Positions 25,345-33,591 of a stretch of 64,000 nt of DNA are shown here, piece after piece. Source of the DNA: Chitinophagaceae bacterium (GTDB lineage: Bacteria; Bacteroidota; Bacteroidia; Chitinophagales; Chitinophagaceae); the NCBI GenBank assembly GCA_028288595.1, contig JAQBNK010000152.1:53911-117910 (forward strand). The letters are read 5' to 3'. Within the stretch, counting starts at the first letter, position 1. Every line of letters begins with the position of its first letter. The position numbers were made by a program, and so were the translations under genes. The notes under the pieces are model-generated. The model saw only the letters and a program-made list of their open reading frames with translations, was not told where the DNA came from and ran no database searches.

Positions 25345-27549
25345 ATGCGAAGCCTCTTTTTTTTATTATTAATTCCCTGCATTGCTCACTCACAATTTGG
25401 TCCGCAGGAGATTGCAGCTTACCGGGCGAAAGCAAAAAATGTGACCATTATTCGTGACCATTATGGCATTCCGCATATTTATGGCAAAACAGATGCTGAT
25501 GCTGTATTCGGTTTATTGTATACTGAATGTGAAGAAGATTTTCCCAGGGTAGAACGCAATTACCTGGAAATGATGGGTCGTTTAAGTGAGCTCGATGGAA
25601 AGAGCCAGCTTTACCAGGATCTTGAAATGCGGTTGCTTTATGACAGCAGCGGCGCTAAAAAAGATTACCGGGACAGCCCCGCGTGGTTTAAGAAATTACT
25701 GGATGCATTTGCAGATGGTGTTAATTATTATTTAGTAACACATCCATCGGTAAAGCCAAAACGCCTTACCCGGTTTGAGCCCTGGTTTGCATTAATGTAT
25801 ACGGATGGAAGTATTGCACCCACGCAAACCGGGGGACTTACCTCGCAGGATATTCGAAGCCTTTACACCGTCGCTGATAAGGCAACTACATTTTCAGAAA
25901 GAAGAAAAATAATTTTTGAAGCTGAATCGTCGGGGTCCAATGGTTTTGCAGTGGGTCCTTCAAAAACAGAAAATAAAAATTCTATACTCTATATAAACCC
26001 GCATGTAACTTTTTACTTCAGGATGGAAGCACATATGGTAAGTGATGAAGGATTAAATGCATACGGTGCTGTTACCTGGGGGCAATTTTTTATTTACCAG
26101 GGTTTTAACCAGCATTGCGGCTGGATGCACACTTCCAGTTACGCAGACGTGGCTGACTTGTATGAAGAAAAAACATCGAAGAACAATAACGGGTTCGTTT
26201 ATGAATATGATAAAAAGACACTGCCTGTTAAAAGCAAACAAATTGTGATCAATTATAAAAACGGTGATAATTTTTCGCAACAAAGCTTTACCACTTATGC
26301 CACACATCACGGACCTGTAATGGGCGCACGCAATGGAAAATGGCTGAGCCTGAGAGAGAATAACAGGTCCCTCACGTCTTTGATGCAATCATGGGTTCGT
26401 ACCAAATCGAAAGGGTTTAAAGATTATCAGAAAGCGATGGAGATGCGTGCAAACAATTCTAATAATACCGTCTTCGCAGATGATAAAGGAAACATTGCTT
26501 ACTGGCACGGAAATTTTATGCCGAAACGTGATACAAAGTTCGACTGGAGCCTTCCTGTTGATGGCAGCACTTCCGCAACCGAATGGAAAGGGATCCATGC
26601 ACTTGGCGAGATCGTACATGTTTATAATCCTGCCACCGGATGGATAGAGAATTGTAACTCCACTCCTTTTACTGTATCAGGATCCAGCAGTCCAAAAAAA
26701 GAAAGTTATCCTGCATATATGGCGCCCGACGGGCAAAACTTCAGGGCTATTAATGCGATCCGTTTGTTAAACGACAATAATAATTTTACGATCGATAAAA
26801 TGATATCGGCTGTGGGCTACAACCGTTATCTGTCTGCATTCGAAATTTTACTGCCGCCACTTATAAAAGCTTATGATGATCTTCCTCCTTCTGATCTGCT
26901 TAGACAGACTTTAAAAGAACCTGTTGATGCGCTTCGCTCGTGGGATAAATATGCTTCCGCAAATTCTATAGCCACAACTATTGCAATTGAATGGGCAGGC
27001 AGAATATCATCATCGGCTTCACGGGTAACCAATCCTTATGAAACTACTAATGCCGTGGCACAGGTTAACTCCATGGTATTGAATACTTCACCGAAGGATA
27101 AATTAAATATGCTTGCTGCTACTTTAACTGATATCGAAAAGCGTTTTGGTAAATGGCAAACATCCTGGGGTGAAGTGAACCGTTACCAACGTAATGGTGG
27201 CATTAATGAAACATTCGATGATAAAAAAACAAGCTTACCCGTAGGATTAGGGCCTGCCACATTCGGATCTATTCCTTCTTATATCAGCAGGCGCTTTACT
27301 AACACCAGCAAACGTTATGGCTTATCAGGAAATAGTTTTATCGCCTGCATCGAATTTGGAAAAAGATTAAAAGCAAAAACGATCATGACCGGTGGCGAAT
27401 CAAGCGATCCCAATTCCAAACATTTTACTGATCAGGCTGAAGGATACATCAACGGAAATTTTAAAGACATATTTTTTTATAAAGAAGATGTATTGAAACA
27501 TGCGGAAAGAACATATCGTCCTGGGGAAGGAGAAATGAGTAATGAGTGA
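25345..27549 (+). CDS. Secreted penicillin-acylase-family (Ntn) hydrolase
   Basis: 734 residues: signal peptide to about residue 16 (IAHSQ), an alpha-chain segment with RDHYGIPHIYG, then the self-cleavage site GSN with nucleophile Ser198 at the head of the beta chain (SNGFAVGPSKT). The family is made as one precursor and cut into two chains; members include penicillin acylase, acyl-homoserine-lactone acylases and aculeacin acylase. The substrate cannot be told from sequence. The last codons (MSNE then stop) are encoded by the start of a heptamer array. Confidence 0.9.
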   Translation: MRSLFFLLLIPCIAHSQFGPQEIAAYRAKAKNVTIIRDHYGIPHIYGKTDADAVFGLLYTECEEDFPRVERNYLEMMGRLSELDGKSQLYQDLEMRLLYDSSGAKKDYRDSPAWFKKLLDAFADGVNYYLVTHPSVKPKRLTRFEPWFALMYTDGSIAPTQTGGLTSQDIRSLYTVADKATTFSERRKIIFEAESSGSNGFAVGPSKTENKNSILYINPHVTFYFRMEAHMVSDEGLNAYGAVTWGQFFIYQGFNQHCGWMHTSSYADVADLYEEKTSKNNNGFVYEYDKKTLPVKSKQIVINYKNGDNFSQQSFTTYATHHGPVMGARNGKWLSLRENNRSLTSLMQSWVRTKSKGFKDYQKAMEMRANNSNNTVFADDKGNIAYWHGNFMPKRDTKFDWSLPVDGSTSATEWKGIHALGEIVHVYNPATGWIENCNSTPFTVSGSSSPKKESYPAYMAPDGQNFRAINAIRLLNDNNNFTIDKMISAVGYNRYLSAFEILLPPLIKAYDDLPPSDLLRQTLKEPVDALRSWDKYASANSIATTIAIEWAGRISSSASRVTNPYETTNAVAQVNSMVLNTSPKDKLNMLAATLTDIEKRFGKWQTSWGEVNRYQRNGGINETFDDKKTSLPVGLGPATFGSIPSYISRRFTNTSKRYGLSGNSFIACIEFGKRLKAKTIMTGGESSDPNSKHFTDQAEGYINGNFKDIFFYKEDVLKHAERTYRPGEGEMSNE

Positions 27550-27650
27550 TCAATAATTATTAATTTCCTTATCTCTATCTCATCACTGTAGGATTGATGG
27601 CTGATCGCTCATTACTCATTATTCATTTCTCATCACTCATCGTCCCTCAT
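27530..27650. repeat. Two inverted heptamer arrays (AATGAGT / ACTCATT)
   Basis: Left part (27530-27552) reads in AATGAGT-type heptamers across the acylase stop codon; right part (27601-27649) has seven units such as CTCATTA, CTCATTA, TTCATTT, CTCATCA. The two parts are complementary over about 23 bases, the right one having one extra heptamer, so a long hairpin can form around a 50-base loop. Confidence 0.78.
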
Positions 27651-27655
27651 AAAAA

Positions 27656-27675
27656 TGCCGGGTAAAAACCCGGCA
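27656..27675. terminator. GC-rich hairpin, probable leftward terminator
   Basis: TGCCGGGT pairs perfectly with ACCCGGCA around AAAA. On the leftward strand five T follow the stem. It is about 150 bases beyond the end of the leftward DUF4097-type gene. Confidence 0.55.
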
Positions 27676-27821
27676 CGGTAACCGACAATGCACTTGTGCG
27701 GTTGTGAGAATAACTACTGGTTTTGTAACCATCTTTCCTGTTAAGTCCCTAAGCTCATTTAACAGGGTCTTTAAAAATGTGAGGCAGCATACGCCACCCC
27801 ACTCCTATGATTATTGCAAGA

Positions 27822-29231
27822 CTATTTAAAATCTATTGTACACGATGTACATACTACTGTAAACGATGTATGCTTTCCTTTTACATCTCCCACTTCTGCT
27901 GTTGAACGGGCTGGCTCTGTTCTGCTTCCATAAGCTGTTAAGACTGCTCCGCTAAGTGTAACACTTTCGCCGGAAACCCATGTATCAGGCGCTCTCCCGT
28001 AAACTGTTGATGAAGAAGGCCTGCCTGCTGTTCCGCCAGATGCTGCTGAACCTTGCGTTCCCAGTTTATTTATAACATTTGTAGTGGATGTAGTATCAGC
28101 GATAAACTTTCTCTCAAAAGGAGCATAAACCGTATTATAATACCCGTTCAGATTAACACTGTAATTCTTAATATCATCTACCGGTAATCGCAGATCAGCA
28201 TATTTATTATTGATCTTTATGCTCTCTGCATTTGCAGAGATCTTACGTAGTTTAATATCTGCATTCGATCCTTCGAGGTCAAGTGATCTTTTTAAACTGG
28301 TGATACGCAGGTTACCATAATTCTTTCTTCCTCTCAGGTCAGTCACTTCTTCAATATCATACTGATCGTTAGAACTGCGAAGGATGGCATTGTTCACCGT
28401 ATTAATTTCAACAGTTGCATATTTACTGTCTATATCCAGCTTGTTGATATTATTAGCTTTAAAACGGCCTGTATTTAATTCAACTTCAGCATCATCAATA
28501 TCATCCGCACCGAATTTGGTATTATTCGAACGCAGTTTTAACCTGCCAATATTTTCTGCATCCACTGAACCGCTCTTTGTTACAAGATCAAGATTATCGA
28601 TCCTGCCCGTTAGTGTAATGGATCCATAATTGTTTTCAATTTCAAGCTTACTGTCTTTAGGAATATAAATTGTTATTACCCTTTTACCTCCCGGAACAGT
28701 GCCGATATTATTTCCACTCGCATCAAATACAGCGAGACCGGTTTGTCCTGAAGTAAATACCGTTCCGCTGGTTGTGGTAACATATGTGTAACCAAAGCCA
28801 TTGCTCTCCGTCATTCGTGTTTTTACTTTTACACTGCTGCCGTTTTTATCAAGCGAAAGATTTAAACGCTCAAACCATTGCTGGTCTGTGAGGTCTGACT
28901 TCCCTTCAAAAGAAACAGATGTAGTGATCTTTACTTTAGGCTGATCCCAGCTTTTCACTTGTATGGTACGGCTCTCATTATCGATTATAATAAATGCGCT
29001 TTTGTCTGCGTTCACTTCTCTCGATATTTCTTTTTCCGTAAGCTTGGTTGGATCGATGGTTCTTTGCTGGTACTTAGGCCAGGTAGTATCGGAACGATAT
29101 ATGCCATTGATCGATTCTACCGGTACTGTTGTAAGCGGTACTGTTGATGAATAAATAGTAGAAGCCTGCTGTGCGTGTAAAAATATCGCGGTTGTTAAAA
29201 AAGCAAGGATCAGGTGGAACTTCTTATACAT
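27822..29231 (-). CDS. Secreted DUF4097-like beta-repeat protein
   Basis: 469 residues with a signal peptide (about residues 1-20). After a region of unknown fold come repeated short beta units of the DUF4097/putative adhesin type, with recurring patterns such as NYGSITLTGRIDNLDL, KSGSVDAENIGRLKL and NKYADLRLPVDDI, giving a right-handed beta-helix-like solenoid. The C-terminus has a Ser/Gly/Thr-rich linker and two final cysteines (CTSC). It is the last gene of an ECF sigma / anti-sigma operon, so it may be the envelope sensor or effector of that system (inference). Confidence 0.85.
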   Translation of the reverse strand: MYKKFHLILAFLTTAIFLHAQQASTIYSSTVPLTTVPVESINGIYRSDTTWPKYQQRTIDPTKLTEKEISREVNADKSAFIIIDNESRTIQVKSWDQPKVKITTSVSFEGKSDLTDQQWFERLNLSLDKNGSSVKVKTRMTESNGFGYTYVTTTSGTVFTSGQTGLAVFDASGNNIGTVPGGKRVITIYIPKDSKLEIENNYGSITLTGRIDNLDLVTKSGSVDAENIGRLKLRSNNTKFGADDIDDAEVELNTGRFKANNINKLDIDSKYATVEINTVNNAILRSSNDQYDIEEVTDLRGRKNYGNLRITSLKRSLDLEGSNADIKLRKISANAESIKINNKYADLRLPVDDIKNYSVNLNGYYNTVYAPFERKFIADTTSTTNVINKLGTQGSAASGGTAGRPSSSTVYGRAPDTWVSGESVTLSGAVLTAYGSRTEPARSTAEVGDVKGKHTSFTVVCTSCTIDFK

Positions 29232-29244
29232 GATGAGTTAGTTT

Positions 29245-30006
29245 TTAAATATTGATGAAATGGGTTTCGGATTTTTCCGCGGGATGTGTTTGTTTAAAAT
29301 GACTGTTGGTTTTACTTATTTCGTTTTGCAGCTCTTTTAATAAAGTGATCTTTTGCTGTAAGATGTTCACCAGGTCTTGTAAACGTTCTGCAGTTACGCC
29401 GTCACGGGTGATCATCTTTTTCAGGTCCAGTTCATCTTTATCCAGTTGTTTGAACTGTTCTTTAAATGCACTGAAATATTGAGGGCCCTCGCCATATAAA
29501 GGAAGAGTTCTTACTTTATCAAGCTGCATATTAACTACCTGCGTAAAACCATTTGTCAGGTTGTCAACAGAAAAACTATTTGAATCTTCTTTCGAAGCTG
29601 TTTTTATTTTTTTCTTTGGTTTAGTGTCCGCTTTGGCAATACGATCCTCCACACGGGGTTCATATATTTTTTGTTCTTCCTTCTTTACCTTCTCATGCTG
29701 TAGTGCTGTAACTTCTTTTTCAGGTTCAGTTGCAGTTATTTGTTTTGGAGCAACAGGTATTTGTTTTTTAACAACCGCCATTGGCTGAGGCTTCAACTCT
29801 TCTTTCCTGCCTGGCATCAAAAACCAAACACTTACTGCTAAAACAAGTATACATGCTGCGGCTGCATATCGCCACGCTGTGAAAGAAACAACCTTTGCTT
29901 TTTTAGTTGATGACCTGGCCGCAATGTTTTCCCAAACCCTTTCGCGGGGTTCATCGAAATCCATTTCGCCTGCATGCTGCTGAATATGTTTTTTAAATTC
30001 ATCCAT
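29245..30006 (-). CDS. Putative membrane anti-sigma factor
   Basis: 253 residues. A short cytoplasmic N-terminus with a PRERVWENI motif, typical of Bacteroidota anti-sigma partners, precedes one membrane helix at about residues 46-63. The periplasmic part is Lys/Glu/Pro-rich and then helical. It overlaps the sigma factor gene by 8 bases, the normal arrangement for an anti-sigma factor, and is followed 13 bases later by the secreted beta-repeat gene. The function is inferred from order and topology, not from a zinc-finger motif, which is absent. Confidence 0.75.
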   Translation of the reverse strand: MDEFKKHIQQHAGEMDFDEPRERVWENIAARSSTKKAKVVSFTAWRYAAAACILVLAVSVWFLMPGRKEELKPQPMAVVKKQIPVAPKQITATEPEKEVTALQHEKVKKEEQKIYEPRVEDRIAKADTKPKKKIKTASKEDSNSFSVDNLTNGFTQVVNMQLDKVRTLPLYGEGPQYFSAFKEQFKQLDKDELDLKKMITRDGVTAERLQDLVNILQQKITLLKELQNEISKTNSHFKQTHPAEKSETHFINI

Positions 30007-30643
30007 AGGTTTCTATCTGCTTTGTAATTCTTTCTCTCAATAATTTCCTGGCCCGCTGGTATTGTGTTTTACTTGTTGATTCTGAAATTCCCAGCGATTC
30101 TGCAATTTCCCTGTGACTATAATTTTCCAGCACATAAAGATTAAATATCTGCCGGCAGCCACCTGGTAAAGCCTTTATTTCATTGTGTATCACCTGCAGA
30201 TCTGCCGTCTTCCACCAGGCAATTTCATCCTCCGCAAACGTGTCCTCATTTTTTTCTTCCCAGTCTTCCCAGTAAAAACTTTTTTTACTGTGATGTATAC
30301 ATTCATTCACCACTATTCTTTTCAACCAGCCTCCAAATTGCTTTTCTTCTTTTAGCTGGTGAAGCTTATCGAAAGCAATTATAAAAGCTTCCTGTAAAAT
30401 ATCTTCGGCGTCATTACGATTACCTGTCATACGAAAACAGATATTAAACATTGCCTTGCAATACTGTTTATAGAGTAAGCCCATGGCTTCTGTATCGCCA
30501 AGACGTGCTTTTCTCACAATCGCTTCTGATATATCCTGTGCCTGTTCCAAGTAGTTAGTTCCTAAATAAGAGGATGAGATTGCAAAAGGGTTGTAAACAT
30601 TGAAGGTTTTTTTTAAAATTAGCCCCGCATATAGTAAACGCAT
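29999..30643 (-). CDS. ECF-type RNA polymerase sigma factor
   Basis: Up to 214 residues. Region 2 (MFNICFRMTGNRNDAEDILQEAFI) and region 4 (YVLENYSHREIAESLGISESTSKTQYQRARKLL) are both complete. The first 40 or so residues are an unusual extension, so the true start may be further in, near LEQAQDISEAIV. It heads a three-gene leftward operon with a likely anti-sigma factor and a secreted beta-repeat protein. Confidence 0.92.
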   Translation of the reverse strand: MRLLYAGLILKKTFNVYNPFAISSSYLGTNYLEQAQDISEAIVRKARLGDTEAMGLLYKQYCKAMFNICFRMTGNRNDAEDILQEAFIIAFDKLHQLKEEKQFGGWLKRIVVNECIHHSKKSFYWEDWEEKNEDTFAEDEIAWWKTADLQVIHNEIKALPGGCRQIFNLYVLENYSHREIAESLGISESTSKTQYQRARKLLRERITKQIETYG

Positions 30644-30767
30644 TGATTTTAATGCTCTTTTTTCAGGAAAGCAGTGTAATTTTAATCACCCGCCTTTAAA
30701 AATCACTTAGTACTAGAAAATCCACTATCCGGCCACTTGGTTTGCTTAAACAGGTTGTTCATTCTGC

Positions 30768-31097
30768 GTGCAGGATGATATTAATAACTTAAAAAATTAT
30801 TATATGGTCTTCCAAAAACAACACCTTATAAGCGATTCTTATCACTGGTCTCCGGATGCAAACAATAAGTCCGTTTCAGGCGATCCTGCCAGGCGTTATT
30901 TTGATAAAAATAACGGGGAGCAAATTTTATTTATAATAAACTGTTTCGGCGAATCGATCGGGAAATTGTCTGTTAATGACGGCCGGCGCCTGGAAGAATT
31001 GATACTTAAAGAATTGCCATCGGATATGAAAAGCGAGCTCGCCGTTTTTAACTGGCTGAAAGGAAAATATTTATACTACTCTAACCTGGCTTACTAA
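30768..31097 (+). CDS. Hypothetical protein, 109 residues
   Basis: A short soluble protein with no signal peptide or membrane helix, starting from a GTG; an ATG at 30804 is an alternative start. It contains FIINCFGESIGKLSVNDGRRLEELI and ends WLKGKYLYYSNLAY. I do not recognise a family. It is divergent from the ECF sigma operon and followed by a heptamer array and the 21-bp minisatellite. Confidence 0.55.
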   Translation: MQDDINNLKNYYMVFQKQHLISDSYHWSPDANNKSVSGDPARRYFDKNNGEQILFIINCFGESIGKLSVNDGRRLEELILKELPSDMKSELAVFNWLKGKYLYYSNLAY

Positions 31098-31098
31098 G

Positions 31099-31133
31099 CC
31101 CTCATCATTCATTACTCATCACTCATTTTCTGC
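31099..31133. repeat. Short heptamer array (ACTCAT type)
   Basis: CCCTCAT, CATTCAT, TACTCAT, CACTCAT in register, directly after the 109-residue gene. Confidence 0.7.
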
Positions 31134-31141
31134 ATGCCGTT

Positions 31142-31351
31142 GTTGCCTTTCGCATCGTCGCAGTTGCCTTTCGCATGAGAAGTGTTGCTCTTCGCATCGC
31201 CACAGTTGCCCTTCGCATGAGAAGTGTTGCCTTTCGCACGGCAGGAGTTGCTCTTCGCGACGGCGCAATTGCCCTTCGCATCGCTGCAGTTACTCTTCGC
31301 GGCGGCGCAGTTGTCCTTCGCAGCGCTGGAGTTGGGCGTTTCAGAAGCGGA
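31142..31351. repeat. 21-bp minisatellite, ten tandem units
   Basis: Ten contiguous 21-base units with the core GTTGCNCTTCGC followed by a variable 9-base part; the last unit is degenerate. It is clearly more GC-rich than the flanks. All six frames stay open for long stretches because 21 is a multiple of 3; on the leftward strand one frame gives repeats of A-K-G/S-N-C-x-x that lie in frame behind the stop codon of the next gene. Confidence 0.92.
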
Positions 31352-31372
31352 GAAGAACAGTAAATTAATCTC

Positions 31373-31675
31373 TTAATCCACTACATCCCAGGGAGTTGAC
31401 TGTCCTTTCTGGTGATTCTTTTTAGCCTGGCGATCAAGCTCGTCCAGCTCATTGTCCAGTTTTTCGTTCGTTGTGCTAAGGCTGTCATGCTCTTCATTCC
31501 GGCTATCTGCAGCCGCTTCAGAACTTTCAATCTTAACGTTATTGATATCTTCCTCAGTAATCTCATCATGCTCATTATCAATATGCCTGTGGATGATTTT
31601 TTCAGATTCTGTTTCTTCCCTGTCTGAATCTGTTATTTGGGATTTTCCTTGTAAACGATCGTCGGTCATTTTCAT
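31373..31675 (-). CDS. Small acidic protein, 100 residues, unknown
   Basis: Highly acidic and hydrophilic, with no signal peptide, probably largely disordered or helical; about one third of the residues are Asp or Glu. The C-terminus is QSTPWDVVD. I do not recognise a named family. The minisatellite begins 22 bases after its TAA and continues in the same frame without another stop until 31110. Confidence 0.6.
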   Translation of the reverse strand: MKMTDDRLQGKSQITDSDREETESEKIIHRHIDNEHDEITEEDINNVKIESSEAAADSRNEEHDSLSTTNEKLDNELDELDRQAKKNHQKGQSTPWDVVD

Positions 31676-31948
31676 TTTTTTATTAATAATGAAAATGCTA
31701 TGCCACCTTTTCTGTTCGTGTATAAACGTCTGCCCGGTACTGTTTTGGACTATTTGAGATGATAAAACGGAAATAGGGCCTGAAAATGTGGGAGGACAAT
31801 TCCCATCCAGGCTAAATAAAATCCCGTTTCGGAGATTATTTCATTTGGTTTGATAACAATGCAGTCAGATATAAAACAAATCGCTTCCGCTAATGGCTGG
31901 TATAAATTCTGCTAACATTACCTCTTTCAGTAATAGATAAATATTCAG

Positions 31949-33559
31949 ATGGAAAGAAAAACTAAGCACCTATGGTGGCAGGAAGGCGTTATTTACCAGG
32001 TGTATCCGCGTTCTTTCCAGGATAGTAATAACGATGGTATCGGCGATCTGAAAGGAATTGCCCACCGGCTCGATTATCTTGAATGGCTGGGAATTACAGC
32101 GCTCTGGCTCTCCCCTGTGTATTCATCACCCATGGCAGATTTTGGATATGATATTTCTGATTACCAGGATATCCATCCGCTGTTTGGAACGCTTGAAGAT
32201 TTTGATGTGTTACTTAAGGAAGTGCACAACCGCGGAATGAAATTAATACTGGACCTCGTCCCCAATCATACCTCAGATCAGCATCCCTGGTTTCTCGAAT
32301 CAAAATCATCAAAAAATAATCCTAAACGTGACTGGTACATCTGGCATGATGCAAGACCCGGTGGATCCGTTCCTAATAACTGGCTGAGTGTTTTTGGCGG
32401 AAGCGCATGGGAATGGGATGAGACGACAGGGCAATATTATTACCATGCTTTTTTAAAAGAACAACCAGACCTTAACTGGCGCAATCCTGAAGTGCAGAAA
32501 GCAATGCTTGATGTAATGCGTTTCTGGCTGGCTAAAGGCGTGGATGGATTCAGGGTGGATGTTATGTGGCACATGATAAAAGACGAACAGTTGAGGGATA
32601 ATCCGCAGAACCCGTCTTATGAACAACACATGGCAACGTATGAGCAACTCCTTCCTTTTTATTCTACTGATCAGCCGGAGGTGCATGAGATTGTAAGAAA
32701 AATGAGAGACGTACTGGATAGTTATGATGAAAGAATGATGATAGGAGAAATCTATCTGCCTCTGCATAAACTCGTGGCATATTACGGCATCGACAATAAA
32801 GGCGCTCATCTTCCTTTCAATTTTCAACTGCTCGCACTCCCGTGGGATGCAAGACAAATCGCTGCAGCCGTGGACCAGTACGAAGGTGCATTACCTGCAG
32901 GCGGGTGGCCCAACTGGGTGTTAGGAAATCACGATCAGCCACGCATCACCAGCCGAGTTGGTTTGGAACAGGCAAGAGTTGCCGCGATGCTGTTACTCAC
33001 GCTGCGTGGCACGCCTACCGTTTATTACGGCGATGAGATAGGTATGCGTGATGTACCCATTCCGTTTGAAGAAGTACAGGATCCGCAGGGATTGAATATG
33101 CCGGATAAAAACCTGAGCCGCGATCCTTCACGTACACCCATGCAATGGGATAATGGAAACTATGCAGGGTTTTCTGTGAGCAAGCCATGGTTACGGCTCG
33201 CTAAAAATTATGCAAGAGAAAATGTGGCCGTTCAAAAAAATGATGCATACTCTATGTTGTCTCTCTATAAACGACTCATAGAATTAAGACAAAAAGAACC
33301 GGCATTAATGACGGGTGATTATAAACCTGTTTATTCAGACCACCATGTAATGTCTTACCTGCGGGAATCAGCGACATCAGATAACTTTTTAATTGTGCTG
33401 AACCTCAGTCACCGCCCTTGTTATTTTACTATCAAAAATTATGAAATAAAAGGCAGGATAGAAATTGCAACGGCGCTTGAATTAGAAGGAAATGAAATTA
33501 CTGAGACCATTAGTCTTGGAGGAGATGAAGGCATTGTTGTAAGACTTTCTAAAAAATAA
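31949..33559 (+). CDS. GH13 alpha-glucosidase/oligo-1,6-glucosidase
   Basis: 536 residues with the GH13 motifs in order: LDLVPNHTS, GFRVDVMW with nucleophile Asp204, MIGEIYL with acid/base Glu267, and GNHDQPR with Asp329, followed by a C-terminal beta domain. The start WWQEGVIYQVYPRSFQDSNNDGIGDL is typical of intracellular oligo-1,6-glucosidase, alpha-glucosidase and trehalose-hydrolase types. No signal peptide, so cytoplasmic. It lies 32 bases before treZ. Confidence 0.93.
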   Translation: MERKTKHLWWQEGVIYQVYPRSFQDSNNDGIGDLKGIAHRLDYLEWLGITALWLSPVYSSPMADFGYDISDYQDIHPLFGTLEDFDVLLKEVHNRGMKLILDLVPNHTSDQHPWFLESKSSKNNPKRDWYIWHDARPGGSVPNNWLSVFGGSAWEWDETTGQYYYHAFLKEQPDLNWRNPEVQKAMLDVMRFWLAKGVDGFRVDVMWHMIKDEQLRDNPQNPSYEQHMATYEQLLPFYSTDQPEVHEIVRKMRDVLDSYDERMMIGEIYLPLHKLVAYYGIDNKGAHLPFNFQLLALPWDARQIAAAVDQYEGALPAGGWPNWVLGNHDQPRITSRVGLEQARVAAMLLLTLRGTPTVYYGDEIGMRDVPIPFEEVQDPQGLNMPDKNLSRDPSRTPMQWDNGNYAGFSVSKPWLRLAKNYARENVAVQKNDAYSMLSLYKRLIELRQKEPALMTGDYKPVYSDHHVMSYLRESATSDNFLIVLNLSHRPCYFTIKNYEIKGRIEIATALELEGNEITETISLGGDEGIVVRLSKK

Positions 33560-33591
33560 ACACAAACAAAAAAGCATTTTAAAATTCTATA

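Noticed and set aside
26053..26388. Leftward 111-residue frame inside the acylase gene
   Set aside because: Antisense shadow of a gene with strong motif support.
31142..31351. Minisatellite considered as a CRISPR array
   Set aside because: The units are directly contiguous with no unique spacers, are only 21 bases, and no cas genes are near.
31175..31363. Rightward reading of the minisatellite as a 62-residue Val-Ala-Leu-Arg repeat protein
   Set aside because: A 21-base repeat keeps all frames open, so frame length means nothing here. The unit changes on this strand are mostly non-synonymous, and the start codon is inside the second repeat unit.
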